DNA from: Clostridia bacterium
Lineage (GTDB): Bacteria > Bacillota > Clostridia > UBA1381
Length of the DNA stretch: 64,000 nucleotides
Assembly (NCBI GenBank): GCA_017443895.1
Contig: JAFSXU010000055.1
Coordinates: 1-64,000 of the forward strand
Reading direction: 5' to 3'
Every line of letters starts with the position of its first letter. Within the stretch, counting starts at the first letter, position 1. This document shows, one piece after another, positions 17,007 to 25,336 of the stretch. The translations under genes were made by a program, and so were the position numbers. Below the pieces are notes generated by a model. The model was given only the letters and a program-made list of their open reading frames with translations. It ran no database searches and was not told the DNA's origin.

Positions 17007-18881
17007 TTGAAAAGAATTGGTTTTTGCGGAGTTATCGTTTCGGTTATATTTGCGCTTTCACTTTGCGTAAGCGCAATGGCGGCAGAGTATGAGGGCAGGG
17101 TTTTTGGTAACGATACCGTGCATACTCTTGATATACAAATCTCGGACAGGAAATGGGACAAAACAACGGAAAATGCAAAGGATCAGCTTTGTAAAAAGTG
17201 CGATATTGTCTATGACGGCGAGGTACTTCAAAAGTGCGGAATAACACCGCAATATGACCTTGCCTTAACAACGGTAAACGAGGCAGACGAGGATTATTAC
17301 AGCTTTTTAATTACATTTGACGAATTTAGTGAGGAGCAAACGCTTTTCGGTCTTGACTCAATGCTGCTTGATAATATGTGTACTGACAAAACCTGTATGA
17401 AAAGCTACCTTGCCTATAACTTAATGCGTGGCGCAGGTGCCAAAGCTCCGCTTTGTACCTATGTTTATGTTACGGTAAACGGCGAGGCTTTGGGACTGTA
17501 CTTAGCAGTCGAGGGCATCGACGACTCGTTTATGGAGAGGTGTCTGAACTATAACAAAGCCGATGAGGGCAGTATTCGGGGCAATGTTTATAAGCCTGAA
17601 ATGATGTCGGTCATGGAATGGGACACAGGCAATAAGCGTGATAAGCTAAACTCGGTAATTGAGATTTTAAGCGCACAGAAATATCAAAGCTACACAAAGG
17701 GCGACAGAGTATGTATAATCCCCGATGCGCTTGAGATCTTTATTGACCGTAAAAACAATATCGCCGAGGCTGCAAAGCTTAAATATGTCGGCAAGAGCGC
17801 AAGTAAGTATAAAGCGTTTTTTGATACATCTACCGAAAATGTAAGCCGTAAAGCAAAGGCGAGATTTGTAAAGGCTCTCAATAACATTAACTCTGAGGAG
17901 AGCTCGGAGGATTATGTATATGTTGAGCCGCAGCTACGGTACTTTGTAGGCGATACATTTATGGTGAACTCCGACGGCTATGCAGGCGCATTTTGCCATA
18001 ACTATTATATGTATGAAAGCTGGGGTAAGTTATTGATGCTCCCCGGTAATTACAGCAGGGCTTTCGGTGCTGAGAACTATAACTCAATCGTGCGGTCACT
18101 CTTTGGCGATAAGGCGCCGTATCTTATCCCCGATACGAAAAATGCAATGGATATGGGTACGGCTATGGTAAATACTCCTATAGATACGCCTGTATTCGGC
18201 TTGCCTATGGAGGATAGACCTCTTATAAATAAACTGCTTTCAAATCCGCAGTATTTAAACTCATATCATACATATTTTGATGAGTTTTTAAAAACACAGT
18301 TTGAGTCGGGCGAGTTTGAAAAGCTCTATAACGGCGCATATAATAATATAAAGCCGTATGTAACAGAGGGCAAGGCGTTCTGTGACGGAACGGATTTTGA
18401 GGCGTCGGCAAAGGCGTTGCATGATTTTTGTAACCTTCGTGCAAGGAGCGTGCGCTATCAGCTAAACGGAACAATCCCTGCAACTCTTGAAGGTCAGAAA
18501 AACGATCCGTCAAAGCTTGTTGACGGAAGTAAGGTAAGCCTTGATACAATCAATATAACCGATATGACAACAGGATACGGATTTACACAGGAGGTTATTG
18601 AGGATTTAATCGGCGCTGTTACAGACGATAACACCGCTAAAAATTCTGAGGGCTTTTTGGAGGCTGTTTCGGGAATAAAGTATCACCCCGTAAAGCTTTA
18701 CAGAGCCTGTAAAGTGCTTATGGGCGTTGATACGGTGCGGTATCTGGTGTTTACAACCGTTGCGCCTGTAACAATAGTTCTTATCCTGATAATTATCGGG
18801 GTTTTGATAATTAGACACAGAATAAAAAAATCAAAAGCTCAACAGGAAAAAGAAGAAAACGAAGCTAAAACAGAAGAATAA
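17007..18881 (+). CDS. CotH-family protein, membrane-anchored, catalytic motif altered
   Basis: About 624 residues. A signal peptide (1 to about 25), a CotH kinase-like domain, and a C-terminal membrane helix (VTIVLILIIIGVLII) with a charged tail suggest an extracytoplasmic domain tied to the membrane. Family features are YVTVNGEALGLYLAVEGIDD, GNVYKPE and H331-NYYMYE. Where active CotH kinases usually read PWDY(D/N)LAFG, this protein has P-G347-N348-Y-S-R-AFG, so the expected metal-binding aspartate is missing. It may be a pseudokinase. I chose TTG 17007 because GGGGGT lies 6 nt upstream; a GTG at 16986 lacks a site. Confidence 0.75.
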   Translation: MKRIGFCGVIVSVIFALSLCVSAMAAEYEGRVFGNDTVHTLDIQISDRKWDKTTENAKDQLCKKCDIVYDGEVLQKCGITPQYDLALTTVNEADEDYYSFLITFDEFSEEQTLFGLDSMLLDNMCTDKTCMKSYLAYNLMRGAGAKAPLCTYVYVTVNGEALGLYLAVEGIDDSFMERCLNYNKADEGSIRGNVYKPEMMSVMEWDTGNKRDKLNSVIEILSAQKYQSYTKGDRVCIIPDALEIFIDRKNNIAEAAKLKYVGKSASKYKAFFDTSTENVSRKAKARFVKALNNINSEESSEDYVYVEPQLRYFVGDTFMVNSDGYAGAFCHNYYMYESWGKLLMLPGNYSRAFGAENYNSIVRSLFGDKAPYLIPDTKNAMDMGTAMVNTPIDTPVFGLPMEDRPLINKLLSNPQYLNSYHTYFDEFLKTQFESGEFEKLYNGAYNNIKPYVTEGKAFCDGTDFEASAKALHDFCNLRARSVRYQLNGTIPATLEGQKNDPSKLVDGSKVSLDTINITDMTTGYGFTQEVIEDLIGAVTDDNTAKNSEGFLEAVSGIKYHPVKLYRACKVLMGVDTVRYLVFTTVAPVTIVLILIIIGVLIIRHRIKKSKAQQEKEENEAKTEE

Positions 18882-18895
18882 AATATACCGAGAAA

Positions 18896-18930
18896 AAAAT
18901 CCTCCCTGCAAAAACGCAGGGAGGATTTTT
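18896..18930. terminator. Bidirectional terminator between cotH-like and MFS genes
   Basis: AAAATCCTCCCTGC and GCAGGGAGGATTTT are perfectly complementary around a 6-nt loop, flanked by A-run and T-run, and placed between two convergent genes. Confidence 0.9.
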
Positions 18931-18935
18931 ATATG

Positions 18936-20108
18936 CTATTTCGTATTTTCCTTTGACAGGTACAGACAACAAATTATCAGTATTATCGGGAAAACAACCG
19001 CACAAAGTAAACCTGCGCTCAAATTATCGCCCATAATTCCTGCCAATTCGCCGACCAAGGTCGGACCGCTCATACACCCCACATCGCCTGCAAGAGCCAA
19101 CAGCGCAAAAAGCGCCGTTCCGCCTTTGGGAAATCGCTTGCTTGCAAGACTAAACGCTCCGGGCCATAACACACCTACGGAAAAACCGCATATTCCACAT
19201 CCTGTCAGCGCCGGTATGGGATTTTTGATAAGTCCTGCCATAAGGTATGAAAAAACGCAAAGGCAACCGCTAACCGGCATAATATTGAGTATATCCACCG
19301 ATTTTGTGAGCTTTGATGTAATCACTCTTGATACTCCCATAAAGAGCGAGAACATACACGGCCCCATAATATCGCCTACCGCTTTTGACACGCCAAGTCC
19401 GCTCTCGGCAAACGCCGATGCCCACTGGCTCATCGCCTGCTCCGATGCTCCCGATGCCACCATTAAGATTACAAATATCCAAAACAGTCCGCTTTTTGTA
19501 AGCGCTCCTGTGCTCATTCCCTCACCCTCGTCTGTAAGGGTGTTGATAGGTACTTTTAAAAATACAAAGGCGTTTATAACGGGTATAACCGCCCAAAATA
19601 TGGGCAGTAACCGCCAATTACCGATTATATGTAAAAGTACCGTAGATATTGCCACAACCGCTACCGTGCCCCAGCAGTAAAAGGAATGAAGCAAGCTCAT
19701 TGCCGATGCCTTGTTTTCGGTCGGACACGCCTCGACTATGGGACTTATAAGTACCTCAATTATACCTCCGCCCACTGCATATAAAATAACGGAAATGATA
19801 AGCCCCAAAAACGGATTTGACATAACCGACGGCAAAACCGACATCGAAATCAGCCCTGCAAAGGCAAGAATATGCGCCGCCACTATGGATTTTCGATAGC
19901 CTATTTTGTCAATAAAGCGTGAGGACAGACAATCCACCGTTAGCTGAATAAGAAAGTTTACGGTTATAAGTAATGTAATTTTTGATAACGGCAAGCCAAA
20001 AGTGTCCTTAAATACCAAAAATAAAAGAGGCGCTAAATTATTGACAATCGCCTGAGTAATGTACCCGACATAGCTTGCATAAATTGTATGTTTAAAGCTT
20101 AACTTCAT
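18936..20108 (-). CDS. MFS transporter
   Basis: A 390-residue carrier with about twelve hydrophobic segments. The DCLSSRFIDKIGYRKS stretch after helix 2 is the usual loop motif of the major facilitator superfamily. Overall it resembles the FucP/FGHGT-type sugar carriers, but the substrate cannot be named. The gene is convergent with the CotH-like gene across a shared terminator. Confidence 0.85.
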   Translation of the reverse strand: MKLSFKHTIYASYVGYITQAIVNNLAPLLFLVFKDTFGLPLSKITLLITVNFLIQLTVDCLSSRFIDKIGYRKSIVAAHILAFAGLISMSVLPSVMSNPFLGLIISVILYAVGGGIIEVLISPIVEACPTENKASAMSLLHSFYCWGTVAVVAISTVLLHIIGNWRLLPIFWAVIPVINAFVFLKVPINTLTDEGEGMSTGALTKSGLFWIFVILMVASGASEQAMSQWASAFAESGLGVSKAVGDIMGPCMFSLFMGVSRVITSKLTKSVDILNIMPVSGCLCVFSYLMAGLIKNPIPALTGCGICGFSVGVLWPGAFSLASKRFPKGGTALFALLALAGDVGCMSGPTLVGELAGIMGDNLSAGLLCAVVFPIILIICCLYLSKENTK

Positions 20109-20131
20109 AATGCTGTTTCACCATTCTGTGC

Positions 20132-20458
20132 TTAATATCCGTCCTTTGCCCGTTTCTTCGGCATAGGCAGTTCTTTATACATTTGTTCAAATAAATCCTT
20201 TAAAAAAACCTTGTCCTCGATATTTTCTACAAGTAACATTTCCTTTGCACCCTCATACGGAAGTTCCATAACTGCGTTACTCATCAGATTTATTGCGGAT
20301 TTTGTGGGCTTTACTAAAAATCGGTTGTCGTAAATTCCGCCTATTACCTTGCCACGGTAGTAGATTATGTACTCCCCCATCATAGCCCTGTACGCTATAT
20401 CACCTAAATCCGATAACTGCTCCAAAATAAACTCCAAATATCCTTTACTTGATGCCAT
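20132..20458 (-). CDS. TfoX N-terminal domain protein, copy 1
   Basis: A 108-residue protein made of a single TfoX N-terminal domain (YRAMMGEYIIYYRGKVIGGIYDN). The Proteobacterial name-giver regulates competence, but stand-alone domains in Firmicutes have no settled role. It is nearly identical to the gene at 21263-21577 through its middle 50 residues. It carries a slightly longer, basic tail (KKRAKDGY). The ribosome site is GAGGGGAT. Confidence 0.85.
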   Translation of the reverse strand: MASSKGYLEFILEQLSDLGDIAYRAMMGEYIIYYRGKVIGGIYDNRFLVKPTKSAINLMSNAVMELPYEGAKEMLLVENIEDKVFLKDLFEQMYKELPMPKKRAKDGY

Positions 20459-20474
20459 GATTCTATCCCCTCTA

Positions 20475-21221
20475 TTACTTCGATACCAACTTCAAAAACT
20501 TAGTGCCATTCATCTGCTCATTGGTAACATATTCTCCCTCATAAAACAACGCATATGTCGTAATCGGTGTGGGAGCATTCTGCGCCTGTTCCTTACTCTC
20601 AATATGGATTGCCTTGAACGGTATGCCGTTTTCTTTTGCTGTTTGCTCTACAATTGGAACATACTTTGCATTGAACGGACACTGGCTGGTATAGAACAGA
20701 ACATAGCCTGCTTCATAAACATGAGGATGCTTAGAACAGTCCTTGAACTTAGGCCGGTGAGCGTCAGCAGAGAATGGCAAATACCACAATTGAATACCAT
20801 TATCAGCCTCGTCACTTACGGTAAACCCTTTGTATTTCAAGAACTTCGGATCGGCAAGGAAAGGCTTTTTCTTAGCTGATGAAAGAATGCAAAGGCCCTG
20901 TTTTCCTTTGCTCTTGCTTTCCTCAATGCAAACACCGAGCAGATCATTGGAGTATCCGTGTCCCTTAAAAGAGCCGGATACCCAAAGGCAGTTTATGTAC
21001 ATATACCCGTCGGCATCAATCGGATTCCATGCGTTCTCTGCCGGCAAATACTCAATAAAGCATTTTCCACGCTCTGCGCTCTTCAAAAATACAAGCCCAT
21101 CGTCAAAACGGTCGGCAAGCCAGTCCTTCTTTGAAGATACCTGCACATCATTGTTGTTGGAGATTGCACAGCAAATGTGCTCCTGTGTAAGATTTTCCTT
21201 TGTTACTCTTATGTATTCCAT
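20475..21221 (-). CDS. GNAT acetyltransferase with YoaP-like C-terminal domain
   Basis: About 248 residues. The first ~140 form a GNAT acetyltransferase fold (INCLWVSGSFKGHGYSNDLL is the acetyl-CoA-binding region). The rest resembles the YoaP domain, a thioredoxin-like segment with C-P near SQCPFNAKYVP. The substrate is unknown. I use the ATG at 21219-21221, which has GGAGGG upstream. The gene lies between two TfoX-like copies with short gaps, so all three are probably one transcript. Confidence 0.8.
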   Translation of the reverse strand: MEYIRVTKENLTQEHICCAISNNNDVQVSSKKDWLADRFDDGLVFLKSAERGKCFIEYLPAENAWNPIDADGYMYINCLWVSGSFKGHGYSNDLLGVCIEESKSKGKQGLCILSSAKKKPFLADPKFLKYKGFTVSDEADNGIQLWYLPFSADAHRPKFKDCSKHPHVYEAGYVLFYTSQCPFNAKYVPIVEQTAKENGIPFKAIHIESKEQAQNAPTPITTYALFYEGEYVTNEQMNGTKFLKLVSK

Positions 21222-21262
21222 ATTGTCATTCCCTCCTGCGGTATGAGCTTTATGCTGATATA

Positions 21263-21577
21263 TCACTTATTTTTCTTTGGTACGGAAAGCTCCTGATACA
21301 TTTTCTCAAGCAGTTCCTTTAAAAATACCTTGTCCTCGATATCTTCTACAAGTAACATTTCCTTTGCACCCTCATACGGAAGCTCCATAACAGCATCACT
21401 CATCAGATTTATGGCGGATTTTGTGGGCTTTACTAAAAATCGGTTGTCGTAAATTCCGCCTATTACCTTGCCACGGTAGTAGATTATATACTCCCCCATC
21501 ATAGCCCTGTATGTTATATTATCTAACTTTGATAACTGTTCCAGCACAAACCCTAAATACTCTTTACTTGTCGCCAT
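21263..21577 (-). CDS. TfoX N-terminal domain protein, copy 2
   Basis: A 104-residue paralog of the 20132-20458 gene. Residues about 23-76 (from YRAMMGEYII to GAKEMLLVE) differ by only one residue, while the ends have diverged. A strong GGGAGG ribosome site lies upstream. The DNA of the shared core is also nearly identical, pointing to recent duplication or gene conversion. Confidence 0.85.
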   Translation of the reverse strand: MATSKEYLGFVLEQLSKLDNITYRAMMGEYIIYYRGKVIGGIYDNRFLVKPTKSAINLMSDAVMELPYEGAKEMLLVEDIEDKVFLKELLEKMYQELSVPKKNK

Positions 21578-21669
21578 ACATACCTCCCGGAGATGTTTTA
21601 CCGTAGTTTACACATTGGCCGACACAAATCAAGGTTGGGTATTTAACTACCCCTCTCCCATAAGATTTT

Positions 21670-22530
21670 TTATTTATCTTTTAAATCTTCAATCAATTTT
21701 GTTACAACACCGTTTAATTCCGATGCTTTTTTTGAGGTTATAACAGGCTTACCGGTATTACTTTCAATTTCTTTTCGTGCGTTGCCGGCAATTTTTCCGC
21801 CTTGCTTGGCAATTTTCTTGTTTTCTGACAAACCGTTTGGATTATGAGTTTTTGACAGCTCCGTTGTCGTTGCTTCTGCAAGCATATTCAAAACAAGCTC
21901 AAGCGTTGACATATTATCACGAAGATTTTCTTTTTTCAAGCCTTTGAGGTTTTTGTACTGTCTTGTTGACATTCCCGACCACGCTTTTGTAATCTCATCG
22001 GTTAAAATTGCATACTCGATGCCTTCTTTGACTCCTCGGTTTTGCCATTCATCGGTCAATTCTTTGCGAACCTGAATAGCCTGCAACCGCTGATTTATCC
22101 ATTCCCTTGAATATCCTTTTTTAAGATATGTAGTAAGCGCACGGTCAATTATAAGTTCAGGATCAATCGTTTCTTCTATTCGTTCTCTGCCGACCTCGGC
22201 AAGCCACATCTTAAACGGCTCAGCTTTCTTTGACGGAATAGATTGTATAATTCTTAAAAGCTGCTCGGTTGTCGCAACATCGGTAAGACGATTTTTCCCA
22301 TCTGCAGCTTTCATTTTCAACTGGTGACAATTTGTCACCGTTTCATTTCCTTCATCATTCAAGCGTTGTTTTAGCTTGTTCCAATATTTTCTTGCCTTTT
22401 GATAATCTGTTTGCTCAGTAAGCACAGAAACAACATCTATAATCGAAAAATACCATTCTTCTTCATCTTCATTCCATGCAGTGCGAATCGGTTGATCCTC
22501 ATAAATTTCTATTTTTTCATCCTTTGACAT
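21670..22530 (-). CDS. Bro-N domain / DinD-like protein
   Basis: A 286-residue protein. The N-terminal part (IRTAWNEDEEEWYFSIIDVV to about residue 110) is a Bro-N domain, found in phage antirepressors and in DinD-type DNA-damage-inducible proteins. The rest (GYSREWINQRLQAIQVRKEL onward) follows the DinD-like layout. It is probably phage-derived. No other phage gene is nearby. The ribosome site is AGGAGGA. It ends the accessory block between the MFS gene and rlmD. Confidence 0.75.
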   Translation of the reverse strand: MSKDEKIEIYEDQPIRTAWNEDEEEWYFSIIDVVSVLTEQTDYQKARKYWNKLKQRLNDEGNETVTNCHQLKMKAADGKNRLTDVATTEQLLRIIQSIPSKKAEPFKMWLAEVGRERIEETIDPELIIDRALTTYLKKGYSREWINQRLQAIQVRKELTDEWQNRGVKEGIEYAILTDEITKAWSGMSTRQYKNLKGLKKENLRDNMSTLELVLNMLAEATTTELSKTHNPNGLSENKKIAKQGGKIAGNARKEIESNTGKPVITSKKASELNGVVTKLIEDLKDK

Positions 22531-22591
22531 ATAACGATCCTCCTATCTTTGACATACTAATTTTAATATAGCCCTTTTTCCAAATACCCCT

Positions 22592-23932
22592 TTACTTTTC
22601 CTTTCTTACTAACCCTACCACAGTTTCTACATGCATTGTTTGGGGGAACATATCCACGCCGATGGCGGTGGATATGGCATAGCCATTATTTATAAACTGT
22701 TTTAAGTCCCGTGCAAGGGTTGACGGGTTACATGAAACATAGACCACACGCTTTGGCTTTGCTCTTAAAATTGCGGAAATTGTTACCGTATCCGAGCCTG
22801 CACGGGGTGGGTCCATAATGACAATATCGGGTGCGCTCCCCTCGTCTATCAGCTTTGGCACGATATCTTCTGCTTTATCGGCAAAAAATTCGGCATTTTC
22901 TATTCCGTTCTCTTTTGCGTTCTCCCTTGCATCGTCAATCGCTCTTTTTACCGCCTCAACACCGACAACCGATTTTGCCTGCTTTGCAACTGAGAGCGAA
23001 ATTGTGCCAATTCCGCAGTATAAATCCATAACGGTATCGTCTTTTCCCACATCTGCAAGCCCAATTGCTTTTTGATACAATTTTTTTGTCTGCTCGTAAT
23101 TTATCTGAAAAAACGACTCGGGCGAAATTTTAAACCTTATCCCAAAAATTTCCTCATTTAAATATCTGTCCCCATACGCAAGCTTATTTTCATAGCTCAT
23201 AGCCCCTGAATTTTTACGCTTATCAATATTTAGATACACCGATTTTACATTAAGCTTTGAAAGATTATTAAACAATGTATCGGCATTGGGAACAGTATCG
23301 GCATTTACCGACAGCACGACCATAAATTCGCCCCTGCTGTTATTCCTGACAAAAATCCGCCTTAAAATTCCTGTATGATTTTTTGTGTTATAGTATGGAA
23401 CACCGCACTCCTTTGCATAGTCCAAAACCGCACCTAAAATAGCCTCTACACCCTCATATGCGAGCATACAGCCGTCAAGCTCAACGATATTATGTGTCCC
23501 TCTTTCATACATACCGACGCCGTTATCACAGAAAAATATAACCTTATTCCGATAATGAAACGGCTTATCACATTCTATAAACTCATCAAGCGAGAAATCC
23601 CTTATACCGCCAATTCTTCTGAGAGCGTTTTCAATGATTTCGGCTTTTCCCTTAACCTGCGCCTTATAGTCCATATTCTGTATCTGACAGCCGCCACACC
23701 TATCATAATACCTGCAAGGCGGTTTAATTCTATCGGGCGATTTTTCAAGGATTTTAACTATCTCACCGATTGCGTATCGGGATTTTACCTTATTTATTTT
23801 TACCTCTACCCTATCGCCTATAACGCCCATTGGCACAAAAACGGCAAATGATGCAATACGCCCTACGCCGTTTCCGTCCGATGAAACAGACTCTATTTCA
23901 ATGTTATACTTTTCGCCTTCTATCGGTATCAT
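22592..23932 (-). CDS. rlmD: 23S rRNA (uracil-C5)-methyltransferase, RlmD/RumA family
   Basis: A 446-residue SAM-dependent enzyme that methylates a uridine C5 in 23S rRNA or tRNA. A TRAM domain (about 1-60) is followed by the [4Fe-4S] cysteines C73, C79 and C82 plus a later Cys in LDGCM. The SAM-binding motif is DLYCGIGT, and the catalytic cysteine is in SCNPSTLARDL. Firmicutes relatives include RlmCD, so the exact position methylated is uncertain. The ribosome site is AGGAGA. Confidence 0.92.
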   Translation of the reverse strand: MIPIEGEKYNIEIESVSSDGNGVGRIASFAVFVPMGVIGDRVEVKINKVKSRYAIGEIVKILEKSPDRIKPPCRYYDRCGGCQIQNMDYKAQVKGKAEIIENALRRIGGIRDFSLDEFIECDKPFHYRNKVIFFCDNGVGMYERGTHNIVELDGCMLAYEGVEAILGAVLDYAKECGVPYYNTKNHTGILRRIFVRNNSRGEFMVVLSVNADTVPNADTLFNNLSKLNVKSVYLNIDKRKNSGAMSYENKLAYGDRYLNEEIFGIRFKISPESFFQINYEQTKKLYQKAIGLADVGKDDTVMDLYCGIGTISLSVAKQAKSVVGVEAVKRAIDDARENAKENGIENAEFFADKAEDIVPKLIDEGSAPDIVIMDPPRAGSDTVTISAILRAKPKRVVYVSCNPSTLARDLKQFINNGYAISTAIGVDMFPQTMHVETVVGLVRKEK

Positions 23933-23942
23933 TGCTTATCTC

Positions 23943-24854
23943 CTATGCTTTTTGACCGAATTTATTTACTATCACGATACCCATACACACAAGCGCCAAG
24001 GAAATGACATACCGAATATCCCGAATATCCTCGCCCAAAAATATTGCAGATAATATCGTACCCGAAACAGGGATAATAAAATTATAAATACTTATCTTAC
24101 TTACAGGGTTATATGTAAGGAGCATTGTCCAAATGGTAAATGCCGCCGCCGATAAAAATGCAAGGTATAAGATATTTAAAGCTCCGCTCACACCTGCGTC
24201 TTGGAGCGCACCGCCGCCACATATTCCCACAACAACCAAAATAATACCGCCAAAGAGCAGGTTATACCCCGTTACGCTCATGGGAAGGTCGTTTTGTGTA
24301 GCTTTTTTGCTTATCACAGAGCCCAAAACAAAGCAAGCTGCGGCAATTAAGATAAAGCCCTCGCCATGCACGGAAAAATGTGCGTTTCCGCCCGATGCGG
24401 TAACGGTTAAAACACCCATAAACCCGATAATCGAGCCTATGACCTTATAGACATTTAATTTATCGTCTTTATAGATAAAATGCGCTAAAATTACCGCTAA
24501 AAAGGTCTGTGTTGAATTTACGATTGAGCCGTTTGTGCCTGTTGTGTTTGAGAGTCCGACATAGAAAAATACATACTGCAATGCCGTATACAGTATTGCC
24601 ATTGCGCCCACATACGGAACGGTCTCTTTTTTCAGCACGGGCGGTTTTTTATACACAAAAATTGATACTATAAGCACCATAAGTCCTGCAAGCACGAACC
24701 TTACACCTGCAAACAGGAGCTTATCAAAAACATTATCCGTTATATTAAACAGTGCATACCCTATCTTTATTGCAGGGTATGCACTCCCCCATAATGCGTT
24801 ACACAAAATTGCAAACAGTATAACCATAACGGGGTTTGTAAAAATCTTTTTCAC
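23943..24854 (-). CDS. EamA/DMT-family transporter
   Basis: About 303 residues with ten hydrophobic segments and the two-repeat EamA layout (ALWGSAYPAIKIG early, second repeat from about residue 160). The cargo is unknown; relatives export or import small metabolites. I prefer GTG 24852-24854 because AGGAGC lies 8 nt upstream. An ATG at 24872 overlaps the stop of the preceding gene and is the alternative if translation is coupled. Confidence 0.85.
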   Translation of the reverse strand: MKKIFTNPVMVILFAILCNALWGSAYPAIKIGYALFNITDNVFDKLLFAGVRFVLAGLMVLIVSIFVYKKPPVLKKETVPYVGAMAILYTALQYVFFYVGLSNTTGTNGSIVNSTQTFLAVILAHFIYKDDKLNVYKVIGSIIGFMGVLTVTASGGNAHFSVHGEGFILIAAACFVLGSVISKKATQNDLPMSVTGYNLLFGGIILVVVGICGGGALQDAGVSGALNILYLAFLSAAAFTIWTMLLTYNPVSKISIYNFIIPVSGTILSAIFLGEDIRDIRYVISLALVCMGIVIVNKFGQKA

Positions 24855-24868
24855 TCTTGTTGCTCCTA

Positions 24869-25324
24869 TCATTCATCAAACGGGAATATATCTCCCAAAA
24901 TTTCCTTTGCCTTGCTTTTAGCGACAGAGGTTTTTGGTTTCTCGCCTGCGGACTGCTTTTTTGTGTGGATTTTTCTCTGTGTCGGGCGCTCGGATATTTT
25001 CGGCTCCTCGTCACGCTCAATCTCGATATTCCACTTTTTTGCAATTTCCTCAATATCATCGGTTACAGGCTCTTCCTTATGCACAAAACCGCCGTCTTTG
25101 GAATAGTTTTTATTCTCGTTTACAACCGTTAAGGACGGCTCTTTTACAGCCTTGATATTGCCCGTAAACTTCTCGTCAATATCACGCCTCAGGGCGCGGA
25201 TTTCATTTTGAAGGTGCGAGTCCTTCCTTGACAGCTTATAAAATCTGTGTGAAATTGCAAAGCTTATAACTGCGTTTATTAAAATAACAATAAATATAAT
25301 TAAAAATATCATTCCTGTTGACAT
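24869..25324 (-). CDS. Small membrane protein with charged cytoplasmic tail
   Basis: A 151-residue protein of unknown function. An N-terminal transmembrane helix (about 5-25) is followed by a short helical, charged stretch and then a long tail rich in Glu, Lys and Ser that looks disordered, ending EILGDIFPFDE. It is 12 bp downstream of the GAP1-like gene with an AGGAGA site, so the two are probably co-expressed and may act together. Confidence 0.75.
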   Translation of the reverse strand: MSTGMIFLIIFIVILINAVISFAISHRFYKLSRKDSHLQNEIRALRRDIDEKFTGNIKAVKEPSLTVVNENKNYSKDGGFVHKEEPVTDDIEEIAKKWNIEIERDEEPKISERPTQRKIHTKKQSAGEKPKTSVAKSKAKEILGDIFPFDE

Positions 25325-25336
25325 ATTCTTTTCTCC

